Assembly: GCA_963821505.1 (NCBI GenBank)
Contig: CAWGEH010000022.1
Location: 62,001-126,000, forward strand
Source of the DNA: VAZQ01 sp963821505
Lineage (GTDB): Bacteria > Pseudomonadota > Alphaproteobacteria > Rhizobiales > Xanthobacteraceae
Reading direction: 5' to 3'
Length of the DNA stretch: 64,000 nucleotides
A program made the position numbers and the translations under genes. This document shows, one piece after another, positions 9,263-18,732 of the stretch (position 1 is the first letter of the stretch; each line of letters opens with the position of its first letter). The notes beneath the pieces were generated by a model. It saw only the letters and a list, made by a program, of their open reading frames with translations, was not told where the DNA came from and did no database searches.

Positions 9263-10135
9263 ATGTCCGTCGCACTCTCTCCGTTCATCCGCCACTTGGC
9301 CGCGCTCGCCGCCGACTACGACGTCGTGCTCTGCGACGTTTGGGGCGTCGTGCACAACGGCGCTGTCGCCGCGTCCGAAGCCTGCGATGCGCTTGCCCGC
9401 TTCCGCAACGGGGGCGGCACGGTGGTGCTGATCACCAATGCGCCGCGGCCGGGCACGGTGGTGGCGCGTCTCACCCTCGACCGGCTGGGAGTGCCGCGGG
9501 CGGCCTATGACGGCATCGTGAGTTCCGGCGACGTCACCCATGCGCTCATCGCCGCGCGCGCGGGCCAACGCGTGTTCCACATCGGTCCCGAGCGGGATCT
9601 GCCGATCTTCGAGGGACTGGATGCGCCCATCGCGCCGTTGGAAAGCGCCGATTACGCGGTCTGCTCGGGTCTGACCGACGATACCCTCGAGACGCCGCAG
9701 GACTACCAGGCGCTCATCGAGCGAATGCGCGCGCGCTCCCTTCCGATGATCTGCGCCAATCCCGACGTGGTGGTCGAGCGCGGCGACAAGCTCGTCTATT
9801 GCGCCGGCGCAATCGCCGATCTCTATGCCGCCGCGGGCGGCCCTGTGATCTATGCCGGCAAGCCCTATCGTCCGATCTACGAGCAGGCGCTGGCCATGGC
9901 CGAGGCCGCGCGCGGGCAAAAGGTGCCGCACCATCGCCTGCTGGCGATAGGGGATTCGGTGCGCACCGATCTCAAAGGCGCCGCGGCCTTCGGCATCGCC
10001 TGCGTGTTCGTGACCGCGGGCATCCACGCCGAGGAGCTGGGCGCTCGCGACGATCCCGACGCCTCCGCGCTCGCGACCATCTTCGCGGCAGCCGGGGTCG
10101 CTCCGAAAGCGGTGATGCGCCGGCTGAGCTGGTAG
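9263..10135 (+). CDS. TIGR01459-type HAD-IIA hydrolase
   Basis: The 290-residue product shows the HAD motifs: nucleophile segment VLCDVWGVVHNGAV near residue 27, the Ser/Thr motif LITNAPRPG, a Lys in YAGKPYRPIY, and the acidic motif AIGDSVRTDLKGA. The class IIA cap and size match the alphaproteobacterial TIGR01459 family, relatives of the NagD/4-nitrophenylphosphatase group. The substrate is unknown. It often sits next to ribF, as here, so a role in flavin phosphate metabolism has been considered, but this is only context. Confidence 0.88.
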   Translation: MSVALSPFIRHLAALAADYDVVLCDVWGVVHNGAVAASEACDALARFRNGGGTVVLITNAPRPGTVVARLTLDRLGVPRAAYDGIVSSGDVTHALIAARAGQRVFHIGPERDLPIFEGLDAPIAPLESADYAVCSGLTDDTLETPQDYQALIERMRARSLPMICANPDVVVERGDKLVYCAGAIADLYAAAGGPVIYAGKPYRPIYEQALAMAEAARGQKVPHHRLLAIGDSVRTDLKGAAAFGIACVFVTAGIHAEELGARDDPDASALATIFAAAGVAPKAVMRRLSW

Positions 10136-10276
10136 TCCCCCCTTCGGCTTGAACAAAACCCGCGGCCTTGCGAAGAGCGTTCTTGCGGACAGCGGCCTTG
10201 CGAAGACGGGCAGGACCGTGATCAAGCTTCATCGATTCACCGCCCCACCCGAGGCCTTGTTGCGCCAGCGTCAGCC

Positions 10277-11269
10277 ATGACCGACCAAGTGCAGCCAAGT
10301 CAGCCGTTCATCGTGGTCCGCGGCGAGACGGCTGCGGATCACGCGCTCGACGGCGCCGTCGTTGCCATCGGCAACTTCGACGGCGTGCATCGCGGTCACC
10401 GCGCCGTCATCGCGGCCGCCTGCGCGCGCGCCAAGGCGCTGGGCCGGCCGGCCGCCGCGCTCACCTTCGAGCCGCATCCGCGCGGCTTTTTCCGGCCGGA
10501 CGAGCGGCTGTTCCGGCTCACCGACGAGCGCGCGAAGCTGCGCCTCCTGGCCGCGACCGGGCTCAGCGGCGCCATCGTGCTGGCGTTCGACGCGGCGCTG
10601 GCCGGCCTTTCCGCCGCCGACTTCATCGCGCGCATTCTGGTCGGGCGGTTTGCCGTCTCCGGCGTTGCCATCGGCTTCGATTTTCATTTCGGCCTCAATC
10701 GCGCGGGTTCTCCCGGCTATCTCGCGGCACAAGGGGCAAAGCTCGGCTTTGCGGTCGATGTGGTGCCGCGCTTCGAGGACGAGGGGCGGCCGGTGCGCTC
10801 CGGCCCCATCCGCGCGGCCCTTGCCGCCGGTCGGGTGGTCGAGGCGAACGAGCTTCTGGGCTATCCCTGGTTCGTCAGCGCCGAGGTCGTCCACGGCGAC
10901 AAGCGTGGGCGGGAGTTCGGGTATCCGACCGCCAATCTTCGCCTCGACCCCGCCTGCGGCCTCAAGCACGGTATCTATGCGGTGCGCGTCGGCGTGGGCG
11001 AGCGCCGCTATGACGGCGTCGCGAGCTTCGGACGGCGGCCGATGTTCGACCAGGGCAGCGTGCTGCTGGAAGCGTTCCTGTTCGATTTTTCCGGCGACCT
11101 CTACGGCGAGGTCATCGACGTCGCCTTCATCGATTGGATCAGGCCCGAGCTCAAGTTCGCCAGCGTGACCGAACTCGTGCGCCGGATGGACGAGGATTCC
11201 CGGCTCGCGCGCGCAGCGCTGGCGCGTGCGCCGGATGCTTTTCCGCGGTTGGGACCGGTATCCGGCTAG
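10277..11269 (+). CDS. ribF: Bifunctional riboflavin kinase / FAD synthetase
   Basis: RibF phosphorylates riboflavin to FMN and adenylates FMN to FAD. The N-terminal nucleotidyltransferase half contains the GNFDGVHRGHR motif at about residues 34-44. The C-terminal kinase half contains FGYPTANLRLD and the metal/ATP loop region. The length of 330 residues is typical. I see no FMN riboswitch upstream; the 141-base gap contains only a direct repeat of GCGGCCTTGCGAAGA (10162 and 10192). Confidence 0.96.
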   Translation: MTDQVQPSQPFIVVRGETAADHALDGAVVAIGNFDGVHRGHRAVIAAACARAKALGRPAAALTFEPHPRGFFRPDERLFRLTDERAKLRLLAATGLSGAIVLAFDAALAGLSAADFIARILVGRFAVSGVAIGFDFHFGLNRAGSPGYLAAQGAKLGFAVDVVPRFEDEGRPVRSGPIRAALAAGRVVEANELLGYPWFVSAEVVHGDKRGREFGYPTANLRLDPACGLKHGIYAVRVGVGERRYDGVASFGRRPMFDQGSVLLEAFLFDFSGDLYGEVIDVAFIDWIRPELKFASVTELVRRMDEDSRLARAALARAPDAFPRLGPVSG

Positions 11270-11385
11270 AACCGTCGCAATTTCGCCAATCCTTGCACCA
11301 GGAATTGTCGCAGCCGATTTGATGCTGATCAATCGCAGCATAGATATTTCCAGGCATTGACGCGAGGGCGCATGGAGTAAAGAGG

Positions 11386-12519
11386 TTGAATCGGCAAAAC
11401 GAGACGGAGCAGCGCGCGCCGAAGGATGCGACCATCGCTCGTGCGGACGTCACCGGCGGGCCTGTTTCCGCTGCGGGCGATGCCCGCGGCGCCCAGCTGC
11501 CGGTGCCGGCGCCCATTTCTCTGCCGGTCCGCAAGCGCAGGCGCGGACTGCGGATTGCGCTTGCCGTTGTGGTCATCGGGCTCGCCGCCGCCGCCGGCGC
11601 CTACTGGTGGAAACAGTCGCAAGAGGTGCTGCCTGCGGGCATCGTCTCGAGCAACGGCCGTATCGAAGCCGACGAGATCGATATCGACACCAAGTTCGCC
11701 GGACGCATCGCCGACATCTTCGCGCTGGAGGGCGACATGGTCACCGCGGGCCAGGTCGTGGCCCGCATGGACACGCGGGATCTCGAAGCGTCGCTCAAGC
11801 GCGCCGAAGCCCAGATGCTGCAGGCGCAACAGGCTGTCGACGAAGCGCGTGCGACGCAGGACCAGCAACGGACGCAGGTCGCATTGGCCCAGCAGCAACT
11901 GGATCGCACGAGCTATCTCTTTCAACGCGGCAACGCGACCCAGGAACTGCTCGATCAGCGCCAGCAGCAACTCAACGGGGCTACGGCCCTCCTGCACGCC
12001 GTCACCGCCCGCGTCGCTCAGACCGAGCATGCTCTCAGCGCGGCCCAGCACGAGGTCGAGCTGCTCACGGTCAATATCGCGGACAACACGCTGGTCGCTC
12101 CGCGCGACGGCCGCGTGCAATACCGCGTCGCCAATGTCGGCGAGGTGCTGCCGGCCGGCGGCAAGGTCCTTACGATGATCGATATTTCGTCCGTCTACAT
12201 GGACATCTACCTGCCGACCTCGGATGCCGGCCGAGCCAAGATCGGAACCGACGCGCGCATCGTGCTCGATGCCTATCCCAACATCGCGATCCCGGCCAAG
12301 GTGTCGTTCGTCGCGACCCAGTCGCAGTTCACGCCCAAGACCGTCGAGACCAAGACCGAACGCGACAGGCTGATGTTCCGGATCAGGGTGCGCATCGACC
12401 CGGCGCTGCTGCGTGCACGCGCGGAAGCGGTCCGCAGCGGCCTTCCGGGCGTCGCCTATGTGCGCCTCGATCCGAACGTGCAATGGCCGGCGCGGCTGCA
12501 ACGGACGGTCGGATCATGA
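11386..12519 (+). CDS. HlyD-family periplasmic adaptor (YhiI-like)
   Basis: The 377-residue membrane-fusion protein has a cytoplasmic N-terminus of about 50 residues, one transmembrane helix (LAVVVIGLAAAAGAYWW), a split biotinyl-lipoyl domain (NGRIEADEIDID and VAPRDGRVQYRVANVGEVL), and a long alpha-helical hairpin rich in Gln and Ala between them. It links an inner-membrane exporter to an outer-membrane channel. The start is TTG, preceded by GGAG at 11374. The stop overlaps the next gene by ATGA, so the two are translationally coupled with the ABC protein. No TolC-like gene is present nearby. Confidence 0.9.
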   Translation: MNRQNETEQRAPKDATIARADVTGGPVSAAGDARGAQLPVPAPISLPVRKRRRGLRIALAVVVIGLAAAAGAYWWKQSQEVLPAGIVSSNGRIEADEIDIDTKFAGRIADIFALEGDMVTAGQVVARMDTRDLEASLKRAEAQMLQAQQAVDEARATQDQQRTQVALAQQQLDRTSYLFQRGNATQELLDQRQQQLNGATALLHAVTARVAQTEHALSAAQHEVELLTVNIADNTLVAPRDGRVQYRVANVGEVLPAGGKVLTMIDISSVYMDIYLPTSDAGRAKIGTDARIVLDAYPNIAIPAKVSFVATQSQFTPKTVETKTERDRLMFRIRVRIDPALLRARAEAVRSGLPGVAYVRLDPNVQWPARLQRTVGS

Positions 12520-15281
12520 ACGGGCGCGAGCGCCCGGTCGCCCGGCTCGAGAAGGTCACGCACCGGTACGGCGCCACCTGCGCCCTCGACGCCGTCACGC
12601 TCGATATCCCGCGCGGCTGCACGGTGGGAATGATCGGCCCTGATGGCGTCGGCAAGTCATCGCTGCTCGGCATCATCGCCGGTGCCCGTCGCATCCAGAC
12701 CGGCCGGGTACGCGTGCTCGATGGCGACATGGCGAATGCTCGTCATCGCGCCACCGTCTGCTCGCGCATCGCGTACATGCCCCAGGGGCTCGGCAAGAAC
12801 CTCTATCCCGATCTCAGCGTGCGGGAGAACATCGAGTTCTTCGGTCGTCTGTTTGGCCAATCGCGGGGCGAGCGTGAAGGGCGCATCGCTGAGTTGCTCG
12901 AAAGCACGGGTCTGGCGCCGTTTCCCGATCGGCCGGCAAAGAAGCTTTCCGGCGGGATGCGCCAGAAGCTTGGGCTGTGCTGCGCGCTAATCCATGAGCC
13001 GGATCTGCTGATCCTCGACGAGCCGACCACCGGCGTCGATCCGCTTTCCCGCCGCCAGTTCTGGGAACTGATCGACCGGATGCATGCCCGCCGCCCGGGC
13101 ATGAGCATCGTGATCGCCACAGCCTATATGGACGAGGCCGAGCGCTTCGATTGGCTCATCGCCATGGATGCCGGAAAAGTGCTCGCCACCGGGTCGCCAG
13201 CGGAGATCGAGGCGCGAACTAAAACAACGACGATCGAGAACGCCTTCATCGCCCTTCTTCCGGAACAGCAGCGAGCGGGCCAGCGGACGTTGCGGATTCC
13301 GCCGCGCAGGCCGGACGAGCACGAGACCGTCATCGTGGCACACGATCTCACCTGCCGCTTTGGCGATTTCACCGCGGTTGATCGCGTGAGCTTCACCATC
13401 GAACGCGGCGAGATTTTCGGATTCCTCGGGCCGAACGGCTGCGGAAAAACGACGACGATGAAGATGCTCACCGGGTTGCTGCCGGCGACGGCCGGCGAGG
13501 CGTTGCTCCTCGGCAGGCCGATCGATGCCGCCGACCTCAATTCGCGCAATCGCGTGGGCTATATGTCGCAGTCGTTCTCGCTTTATACGGAACTGACAGT
13601 CCGACAGAACCTCGAACTTCACGCACGCCTTTTTCATCTGCCGCATGAAAAGGCGAGATTGCGCATTGCCGAGCTTGTGCGGCGGTTTGGCCTCGACCCT
13701 TACCTCGATCAGCTCACGTCAAGCCTGCCGTTGGGCATACGCCAACGGCTCTCGCTCGCCGTCGCCATCGTGCACGAACCCGAGATGCTCATCCTCGACG
13801 AGCCGACATCGGGGGTCGATCCGTTGGCGCGGGATCAGTTTTGGGAGCTGCTGATCGACCTGTCGCGCAATCAGAACGTGACCATCTTCGTCTCGACCCA
13901 TTTCATGAACGAGGCGGCTCGCTGCGACCGGATTTCGCTGATGAATGACGGGCGGGTGCTGGCGACCGATACCCCGGCGGCGCTCGTGAAAGCCCGTGGA
14001 GTCGCAACCCTGGACGAGGCCTTTATCAGTTACCTCGAAGCGGCGAACGGCGTGCGAGCGCCCTCTCCCGCAGGGCGCATCGTCGATGCCGTCGAAGCCA
14101 ACCGCGGCGCGGATGGCAACGCCCTCGCGCCGCGCCGCGCGAGCCCTGCTCTCTTCAGCCTGCGTCGGATGCTGGCCTATACCGCGCGCGAGACCCTGGA
14201 GCTTTTGCGCGATCCAATCCGACTGTCATTCGCTCTGCTCGGCACCGCCTTCCTCATGTCGATCTTCGGGTTCGGCATCACGACCGATGTCGACAACCTG
14301 TCCTTCGCCGTCCTCGATCGCGACCAGACGCCGGCGAGCCGTGCCTATCTCGGCGAGTTGAGAGGCTCGCGCTATTTCATCGAGAAGGCGCCCCTCGTCG
14401 ACTACGCCGATCTCGATCGGCGGATGCGCAGCGGGGACGTCAAGGCGACGATCGAGATTCCGCCCGGCTTCGGTCGAGACCTCAAAAAACGAACCCCCAC
14501 GGCAGTCGGAGCCTGGATCGATGGCGCAATGCCGTTCCGCGCCGAGACGATCCGTGGCTACCTGCAGGGCGTCCACCAGCAGTACCTGACCGACCCTGCG
14601 ATCAATCCCACGTGGGCCGCCCGGGCATCGGCCGCCGCCGCGAGCATCGAGACCCGATTTCGCTACAACCAGGACTTCAAGAGCGTCTACGCCATGGTGC
14701 CATCGACCATGGCGATGTTGCTGGTCTTGATTCCCGCCATCCTGATGGCGTTGGCGATCGTCCGGGAAAAGGAGCTCGGCTCGATCACCAACCTCTACGT
14801 CACCCCGGTAACCCGCATCGAATTTCTCATCGGCAAGCAGCTTCCTTACATTGCAGTGGCCTTGGTCAACTTCGTCGTCCTATTCCTGATGGCGCTGTTC
14901 GTGTTTGGCGTGCCGCTCAAGGGAAGCTTTCCCACGCTCGCGTTGGGCGCGTTGGTCTACGTCACCGCAACGACGGGTTATGGCATGTTGATATCCTCGT
15001 TCGCGCGCACCCAAATCGCCGCCCTGTTCGGCACCGCGATCCTGACGATGCTGCCCGCAATGCAGTTCTCCGGCATGCTGACGCCGGTGTCCTCCCTGTC
15101 CGGCGCCGGCGCGATCATCGGCCATATTTTTCCGATGACCTATTTCCTCAAGATCAGCGTCGGCACCTTCACCAAGGGGCTCGGCCTTCAGGACCTCGCC
15201 GCCAGCCTGATCACGCTGATGATTTTTGTTCCAGCGCTGACGCTGTTGAGCCTCGTCTTCCTGCGCAAGCAGGAACGGTAG
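12516..15281 (+). CDS. ABC exporter: two ATPase domains fused to an ABC-2 permease (RbbA/YhiH-like)
   Basis: The 921-residue protein has ATPase domain 1 (Walker A GPDGVGKSSLL, signature LSGGMRQKLG, Walker B LLILDEPTTGVDP), ATPase domain 2 (Walker A GPNGCGKTTTM, Walker B MLILDEPTSGVDP), then a C-terminal ABC-2 permease half of about six helices. This is the architecture of RbbA/YhiH. Domain 2 has a divergent signature, LPLGIRQRLS, in place of LSGGQ, so the two ATP sites are probably unequal. It forms an operon with the adaptor upstream (4-base overlap) and a second permease downstream (15-base gap). The exported substrate is unknown. Confidence 0.9.
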   Translation: MNGRERPVARLEKVTHRYGATCALDAVTLDIPRGCTVGMIGPDGVGKSSLLGIIAGARRIQTGRVRVLDGDMANARHRATVCSRIAYMPQGLGKNLYPDLSVRENIEFFGRLFGQSRGEREGRIAELLESTGLAPFPDRPAKKLSGGMRQKLGLCCALIHEPDLLILDEPTTGVDPLSRRQFWELIDRMHARRPGMSIVIATAYMDEAERFDWLIAMDAGKVLATGSPAEIEARTKTTTIENAFIALLPEQQRAGQRTLRIPPRRPDEHETVIVAHDLTCRFGDFTAVDRVSFTIERGEIFGFLGPNGCGKTTTMKMLTGLLPATAGEALLLGRPIDAADLNSRNRVGYMSQSFSLYTELTVRQNLELHARLFHLPHEKARLRIAELVRRFGLDPYLDQLTSSLPLGIRQRLSLAVAIVHEPEMLILDEPTSGVDPLARDQFWELLIDLSRNQNVTIFVSTHFMNEAARCDRISLMNDGRVLATDTPAALVKARGVATLDEAFISYLEAANGVRAPSPAGRIVDAVEANRGADGNALAPRRASPALFSLRRMLAYTARETLELLRDPIRLSFALLGTAFLMSIFGFGITTDVDNLSFAVLDRDQTPASRAYLGELRGSRYFIEKAPLVDYADLDRRMRSGDVKATIEIPPGFGRDLKKRTPTAVGAWIDGAMPFRAETIRGYLQGVHQQYLTDPAINPTWAARASAAAASIETRFRYNQDFKSVYAMVPSTMAMLLVLIPAILMALAIVREKELGSITNLYVTPVTRIEFLIGKQLPYIAVALVNFVVLFLMALFVFGVPLKGSFPTLALGALVYVTATTGYGMLISSFARTQIAALFGTAILTMLPAMQFSGMLTPVSSLSGAGAIIGHIFPMTYFLKISVGTFTKGLGLQDLAASLITLMIFVPALTLLSLVFLRKQER

Positions 15282-15296
15282 CGGAAACCGACCGTC

Positions 15297-16424
15297 ATGC
15301 GCAGAACGATCGCCAACATATTCTGGCTCGGCACCAAGGAGCTTCGCGCCTTCAGCCACGATTTCGTGCTTGTGGCGCTGGTTATCTGGGCTTTTTCCTT
15401 CTCGATCATCAGCATAGCGCGGAGCAGCATTCAGGAGTTGCATGACGCCTCGATCGGGATCGTCGACGAGGACAATTCTGCCCTGTCGCGCCGAATTGCC
15501 GGGGCGTTCTTGCCGCCCTACTTCAAGCCGCCGCGGCCGATCGCCGGCCGTGACATCGATCGCCTGATGAATACCGGGCAACTTACATTCGCAGTCGACA
15601 TCCAGCCCAATTTTCAGCGCGATGTGCTGGCCGGACGTCAGCCGCGGATCCAAGTCGACGTCGATGCAACGGCGATGATGCAGGCCGGGATCGGCGCCGG
15701 CTATATCCAGCAGATCGTCAGCACCGAAATCGGCGACTTTCTCTCCCGCTCCGAAGCCGTCCCGCTTACGCCGGTCAGTCTGGATATTCGGATCGCCTTC
15801 AATCCCAATCTCACCACCGCCTGGTTCACCAGCGTGATGGGAATCATCAATAACGTGACGATGCTCGCGATCATTCTGGCCGGCGCGGCCATCGTGCGCG
15901 AGCGCGAGCACGGCACGATGGATCACCTGCTCGTCATGCCGTTGACGCCGTTCGAAATTGCGATGTCGAAAATCTGGTCGAACGCGCTGGTGATCACCAT
16001 CGCAGTCGGGCTGTCCCTGACTTTCGTCGTCCGCGGCGTTCTCGGAGTTCCGATCGCCGGCTCAGTTCCTCTCTTCCTGACCGGCGTCGTGATCTACCTG
16101 TTCTTCGCGACGGCGATCGGGATTTTTCTCGGCACCGTCGCGCGCTCCATGCCGCAGCTCGGACTGCTCTACATGTTGGTTGCGATTCCGATGAACATGC
16201 TGTCGGGAAGCAACACGCCGCTCGAGAGCATGCCGCCATTCCTGCGCACGATCATGCAGGCCTCGCCGTCGACGCATTTCGTGTCGTTCGCCCAGGCGAT
16301 CCTCTATCGCGGTGCCGGATTCGACGTGGTGTGGCCGCAGTTCCTGACGGTTGCGATCATCGGCGGGCTGTTCCTGGGCGCCGCCCTGCTGCGGTTCCGC
16401 CGCGTTAGCGCCCAGGCGGCGTAG
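15297..16424 (+). CDS. ABC-2 type permease (YhhJ-like)
   Basis: The 375-residue inner-membrane protein has one N-terminal helix (FVLVALVIWAFSFSIISIA), a large periplasmic domain, and a block of five or six C-terminal helices containing the conserved EREHGTMDHLLVMPLTPFE segment of ABC-2 permeases. It is expected to pair with the permease half of the preceding protein to form the translocation path. It is the third gene of the adaptor/ABC/permease operon. Confidence 0.9.
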   Translation: MRRTIANIFWLGTKELRAFSHDFVLVALVIWAFSFSIISIARSSIQELHDASIGIVDEDNSALSRRIAGAFLPPYFKPPRPIAGRDIDRLMNTGQLTFAVDIQPNFQRDVLAGRQPRIQVDVDATAMMQAGIGAGYIQQIVSTEIGDFLSRSEAVPLTPVSLDIRIAFNPNLTTAWFTSVMGIINNVTMLAIILAGAAIVREREHGTMDHLLVMPLTPFEIAMSKIWSNALVITIAVGLSLTFVVRGVLGVPIAGSVPLFLTGVVIYLFFATAIGIFLGTVARSMPQLGLLYMLVAIPMNMLSGSNTPLESMPPFLRTIMQASPSTHFVSFAQAILYRGAGFDVVWPQFLTVAIIGGLFLGAALLRFRRVSAQAA

Positions 16425-16515
16425 ACGGCCCCCGGCGGCGACGTTCGTTCGGGCCCGCGCGACCGCCTGCGCGGGCTGCAGAGCGTTTCCAGATTTCAAC
16501 GGGACGCAAGCCGCG

Positions 16516-16980
16516 CTAAGACGTCGAAGACGGCTCGTCTTCCGAATGCGCATCCTTGTGGCCCGACCACTCCTTCGCCAGGCCGGCGGCGAGCAGCGCG
16601 ACCGCGGCGAGCGAGGCGAGCTTACGCCAGCCGATCGCCTGCCCGATCTGCCATCCCACGGTCATGAGCTTGGGATCGAGCCAGTTGGTGTTGCTGCTGC
16701 GCACCGCGAGTTCAAGTCGCGCACGCTCCATGTTGCGGCGGCGGATCATGAGGCAGGTCACGATCGCGATCCCCGCGATCAGCGCGAACAGGCAACCCAG
16801 CACCAAGCCGGCCACCAAGCCATCATAGCGGTGCGCCAGCCAGACGAAGGCGGCGACAAGAAGGAAAATCATCGCCACCACCGCGGCGATGATGGCGACA
16901 AGCGCCCAGATCACGATTTGGGAACTAAAGCCGGTGCTGACCTGTCCCTTCAGCGTAAAATAACGGAGCCAGCCGCTCAT
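16516..16980 (-). CDS. Small polytopic membrane protein, holin-superfamily-like
   Basis: The 154-residue product has two strongly hydrophobic helices (IWALVAIIAAVVAMIFLLVA and LVAGLVLGCLFALIAGIAIV), an arginine-rich stretch, a middle amphipathic region, a third weaker hydrophobic segment (LASLAAVALLAAGLAKEW), and an acidic Ser-rich C-terminus. Genes of this kind often follow DUF883/YqjD-type genes in the order and are annotated as phage-holin-family proteins. The function is not established; a link to envelope stress or ribosome anchoring would be speculation. Confidence 0.7.
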   Translation of the reverse strand: MSGWLRYFTLKGQVSTGFSSQIVIWALVAIIAAVVAMIFLLVAAFVWLAHRYDGLVAGLVLGCLFALIAGIAIVTCLMIRRRNMERARLELAVRSSNTNWLDPKLMTVGWQIGQAIGWRKLASLAAVALLAAGLAKEWSGHKDAHSEDEPSSTS

Positions 16981-17055
16981 TCGTCCAACTCATCGGCCCC
17001 GAGAAGATTGGCCCGCGACGTCACGGCCGACATCCGCCGTCGCCAGTCGCGCAGG

Positions 17056-17160
17056 CTCATCTGCGCCAAGTCGCGCGTCGCGCCAGCGTGCCCGCACCAG
17101 GCCGCGCTTATCTGCGCCAAGTCGCTTATCTGCGCCAAGTCGCTTATCTGCGCCAAGTCG
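17056..17160. repeat. 18-bp tandem repeat derived from the 3' end of a gene
   Basis: Three perfect head-to-tail copies of CTTATCTGCGCCAAGTCG occupy 17107-17160, and a diverged copy (CTCATCTGCGCCAAGTCG) lies at 17056-17073. The rightmost copy contains the stop codon and the last codons (Ala-Thr-Trp-Arg-Arg) of the minus-strand DUF883-like gene, so the other copies are duplicated gene ends lying downstream of it. Confidence 0.9.
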
Positions 17161-17539
17161 CGCCGAACAGAAACCCGATGGCGACCGCAAGGGCGAGCGT
17201 CGTGTAGGGCCGCTTCTTCAACGACTCGTCGATGGCATCGACCATGTTGTCGCCGACCTCGCGCACGGCATCGACCGCTTCCTGACCCTTGGCGGTGACG
17301 TCGGACATCACTCCCTCGACGTTGGTCTTCGCCCGGCTCCAGGCGGCATTGCCTTTGGACGCGAAGATGTCGGCGATCTGCTCGCCGAGCCGGGCGACGT
17401 CGCCGCGCAGCGCTTCGACATCGGCCTGGATGTCGCCGCTCGCGGCGGAGGCCGCCTTGCTGCTTTCCCGCGCCGCATCCTTGGCGTCTTTCACCGTATC
17501 CCGAACCGTATCCCTGAAGGTGCCGGATGTATTGGACAT
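17144..17539 (-). CDS. DUF883 / YqjD-ElaB-like membrane-anchored protein
   Basis: The 131-residue protein starts MSNTSGTFRDTVRDTVKDAKD. It has a long charged, coiled-coil-like helix over about residues 5-105, then a single C-terminal hydrophobic anchor (TTLALAVAIGFLFGATW) ending in Arg-Arg. This layout matches the YqjD/ElaB/YgaM group, in which the E. coli members are inner-membrane proteins that bind ribosomes in stationary phase. Family placement comes from architecture, so function is inferred. It is followed on the same strand by the holin-like gene, after an unusual tandem repeat that duplicates its 3' end. Confidence 0.82.
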   Translation of the reverse strand: MSNTSGTFRDTVRDTVKDAKDAARESSKAASAASGDIQADVEALRGDVARLGEQIADIFASKGNAAWSRAKTNVEGVMSDVTAKGQEAVDAVREVGDNMVDAIDESLKKRPYTTLALAVAIGFLFGATWRR

Positions 17540-17622
17540 TTAATTGCTCCACGCTGCCCGCGAAATATTCGCTGTGCCGCTAACCGGGCGCAAGCAAAAA
17601 AGTTCCATTTTTGCGGAGCGCG

Positions 17623-18732
17623 TCAATCCGGAAGCTTGTCCTCATCGGGCGGGAAAAGATGGTGGAGGGTCACCACGGCGACCATCGTGAGCGGCACCGC
17701 GATAAAGGCTCCGATCGGGCCCCACAGCCACGCCCAGAACGCGAGCGCCAGCAGGACCACCAGCGGATTGAGTGTGAGCCGATGGCCCAACATCGCGGGC
17801 GTGATGAACTGGCCTTCTAGCGTTGCCAGCGCAACGAATGCGGCGGGCGGCGCGAGCGCATGGCTCAGGGACGGAAAGCTCACCAGCCCGACGCCGAACA
17901 GGAGGAGCGTCATGCACGCCGCGCCGATATACGGCATGTAGTTCAGCCCCATGGCGAGCAACCCGAAGGTGATCGGGCTCGGCAATCCGAACAGCCACGC
18001 GCCGATCGCGACCAGCGCGCCCAGGCAGAAATTGATGCTGGTCACGATCGCGACGTAGGACGCGAGGTGTTCCTCGATATCGTTGGTAATGCGAATGAAA
18101 CGCAGCTTGGCATTCCGGCTCGCGAAGAACGACGCCATGTACCGGCGAAAATCGATCTGGGTGGCGAGAAAGAAGATCAAGGTCACGAAAAACAAGGTCA
18201 GCTGCGTCAGCGCCGGCGTCAGCACCGAAATCACCGGGGTCACGATGCTCAACTGCGACGGCTCGATCGCGACCGCCGGTCCGCTCGCGGGCAGCAAGAC
18301 CTGCTGCAGCTCGCGCAACGCGGACAGCGGACGGTCCAGCACGTAGAGCTTCTCCTTGAGCGCGATGCCGATCTCCGGGGCCTTGGCGATCCATTCGCTG
18401 ATCGGATTGGCGAGCGCCGTGATCGCCGCCCCGGCGATGGCGAGCAGCAGGATCCCCAGCACGATGGCGGTTGCCCACGGCGAGACCCGATGGCGCGCGG
18501 CGATCTTGACGATGGGCGCGAGCGTGGTGCCGATCATCACGGCCGCCACCACCGGCAGCAGGATCGGCCGGCATAGATAGAGCGCCGCGCACAGCAACAA
18601 GATGAAAATTCCGACCGTGGCCATCTGCGCGGCGGGCGCCCAGATGTCCTCGATCGATTCGACCGGCTCGACCGGCTCCCGCTCTTTGACGGGCGCGTTG
18701 GACCTTTCGCGACGGGCGCGGAGAAACTCCAC
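17623..18732 (-). CDS. AI-2E family transporter (PerM/TqsA-like)
   Basis: The product of about 369 residues has some seven or eight transmembrane helices. It carries the family-typical GLPSPITFGLLAMGLNYMPYIG block and the later TLEGQFITPAMLGHRLTLNPLVVLLAL block. Members export autoinducer-2 or act as Na+/H+ or other antiporters; the substrate is not predictable here. The GTG at 18732 was chosen because GGAGG lies five bases before it; an alternative GTG at 18738 has no room for a ribosome-binding site. Confidence 0.9.
   Translation of the reverse strand: MEFLRARRERSNAPVKEREPVEPVESIEDIWAPAAQMATVGIFILLLCAALYLCRPILLPVVAAVMIGTTLAPIVKIAARHRVSPWATAIVLGILLLAIAGAAITALANPISEWIAKAPEIGIALKEKLYVLDRPLSALRELQQVLLPASGPAVAIEPSQLSIVTPVISVLTPALTQLTLFFVTLIFFLATQIDFRRYMASFFASRNAKLRFIRITNDIEEHLASYVAIVTSINFCLGALVAIGAWLFGLPSPITFGLLAMGLNYMPYIGAACMTLLLFGVGLVSFPSLSHALAPPAAFVALATLEGQFITPAMLGHRLTLNPLVVLLALAFWAWLWGPIGAFIAVPLTMVAVVTLHHLFPPDEDKLPD

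Noticed and set aside
10136..10276. FMN riboswitch before ribF
   Set aside because: No conserved FMN-aptamer segments are visible; only a short direct repeat is present.
11607..12515. N-terminal extension of the ABC protein across the HlyD gene
   Set aside because: The extension translates HlyD coding sequence in the wrong frame; the ATG at 12516 overlapping the HlyD stop is the natural start.
17107..17160. CRISPR-like array
   Set aside because: Units are 18 bases, directly adjacent with no spacers, and derive from a gene end; no cas genes nearby.
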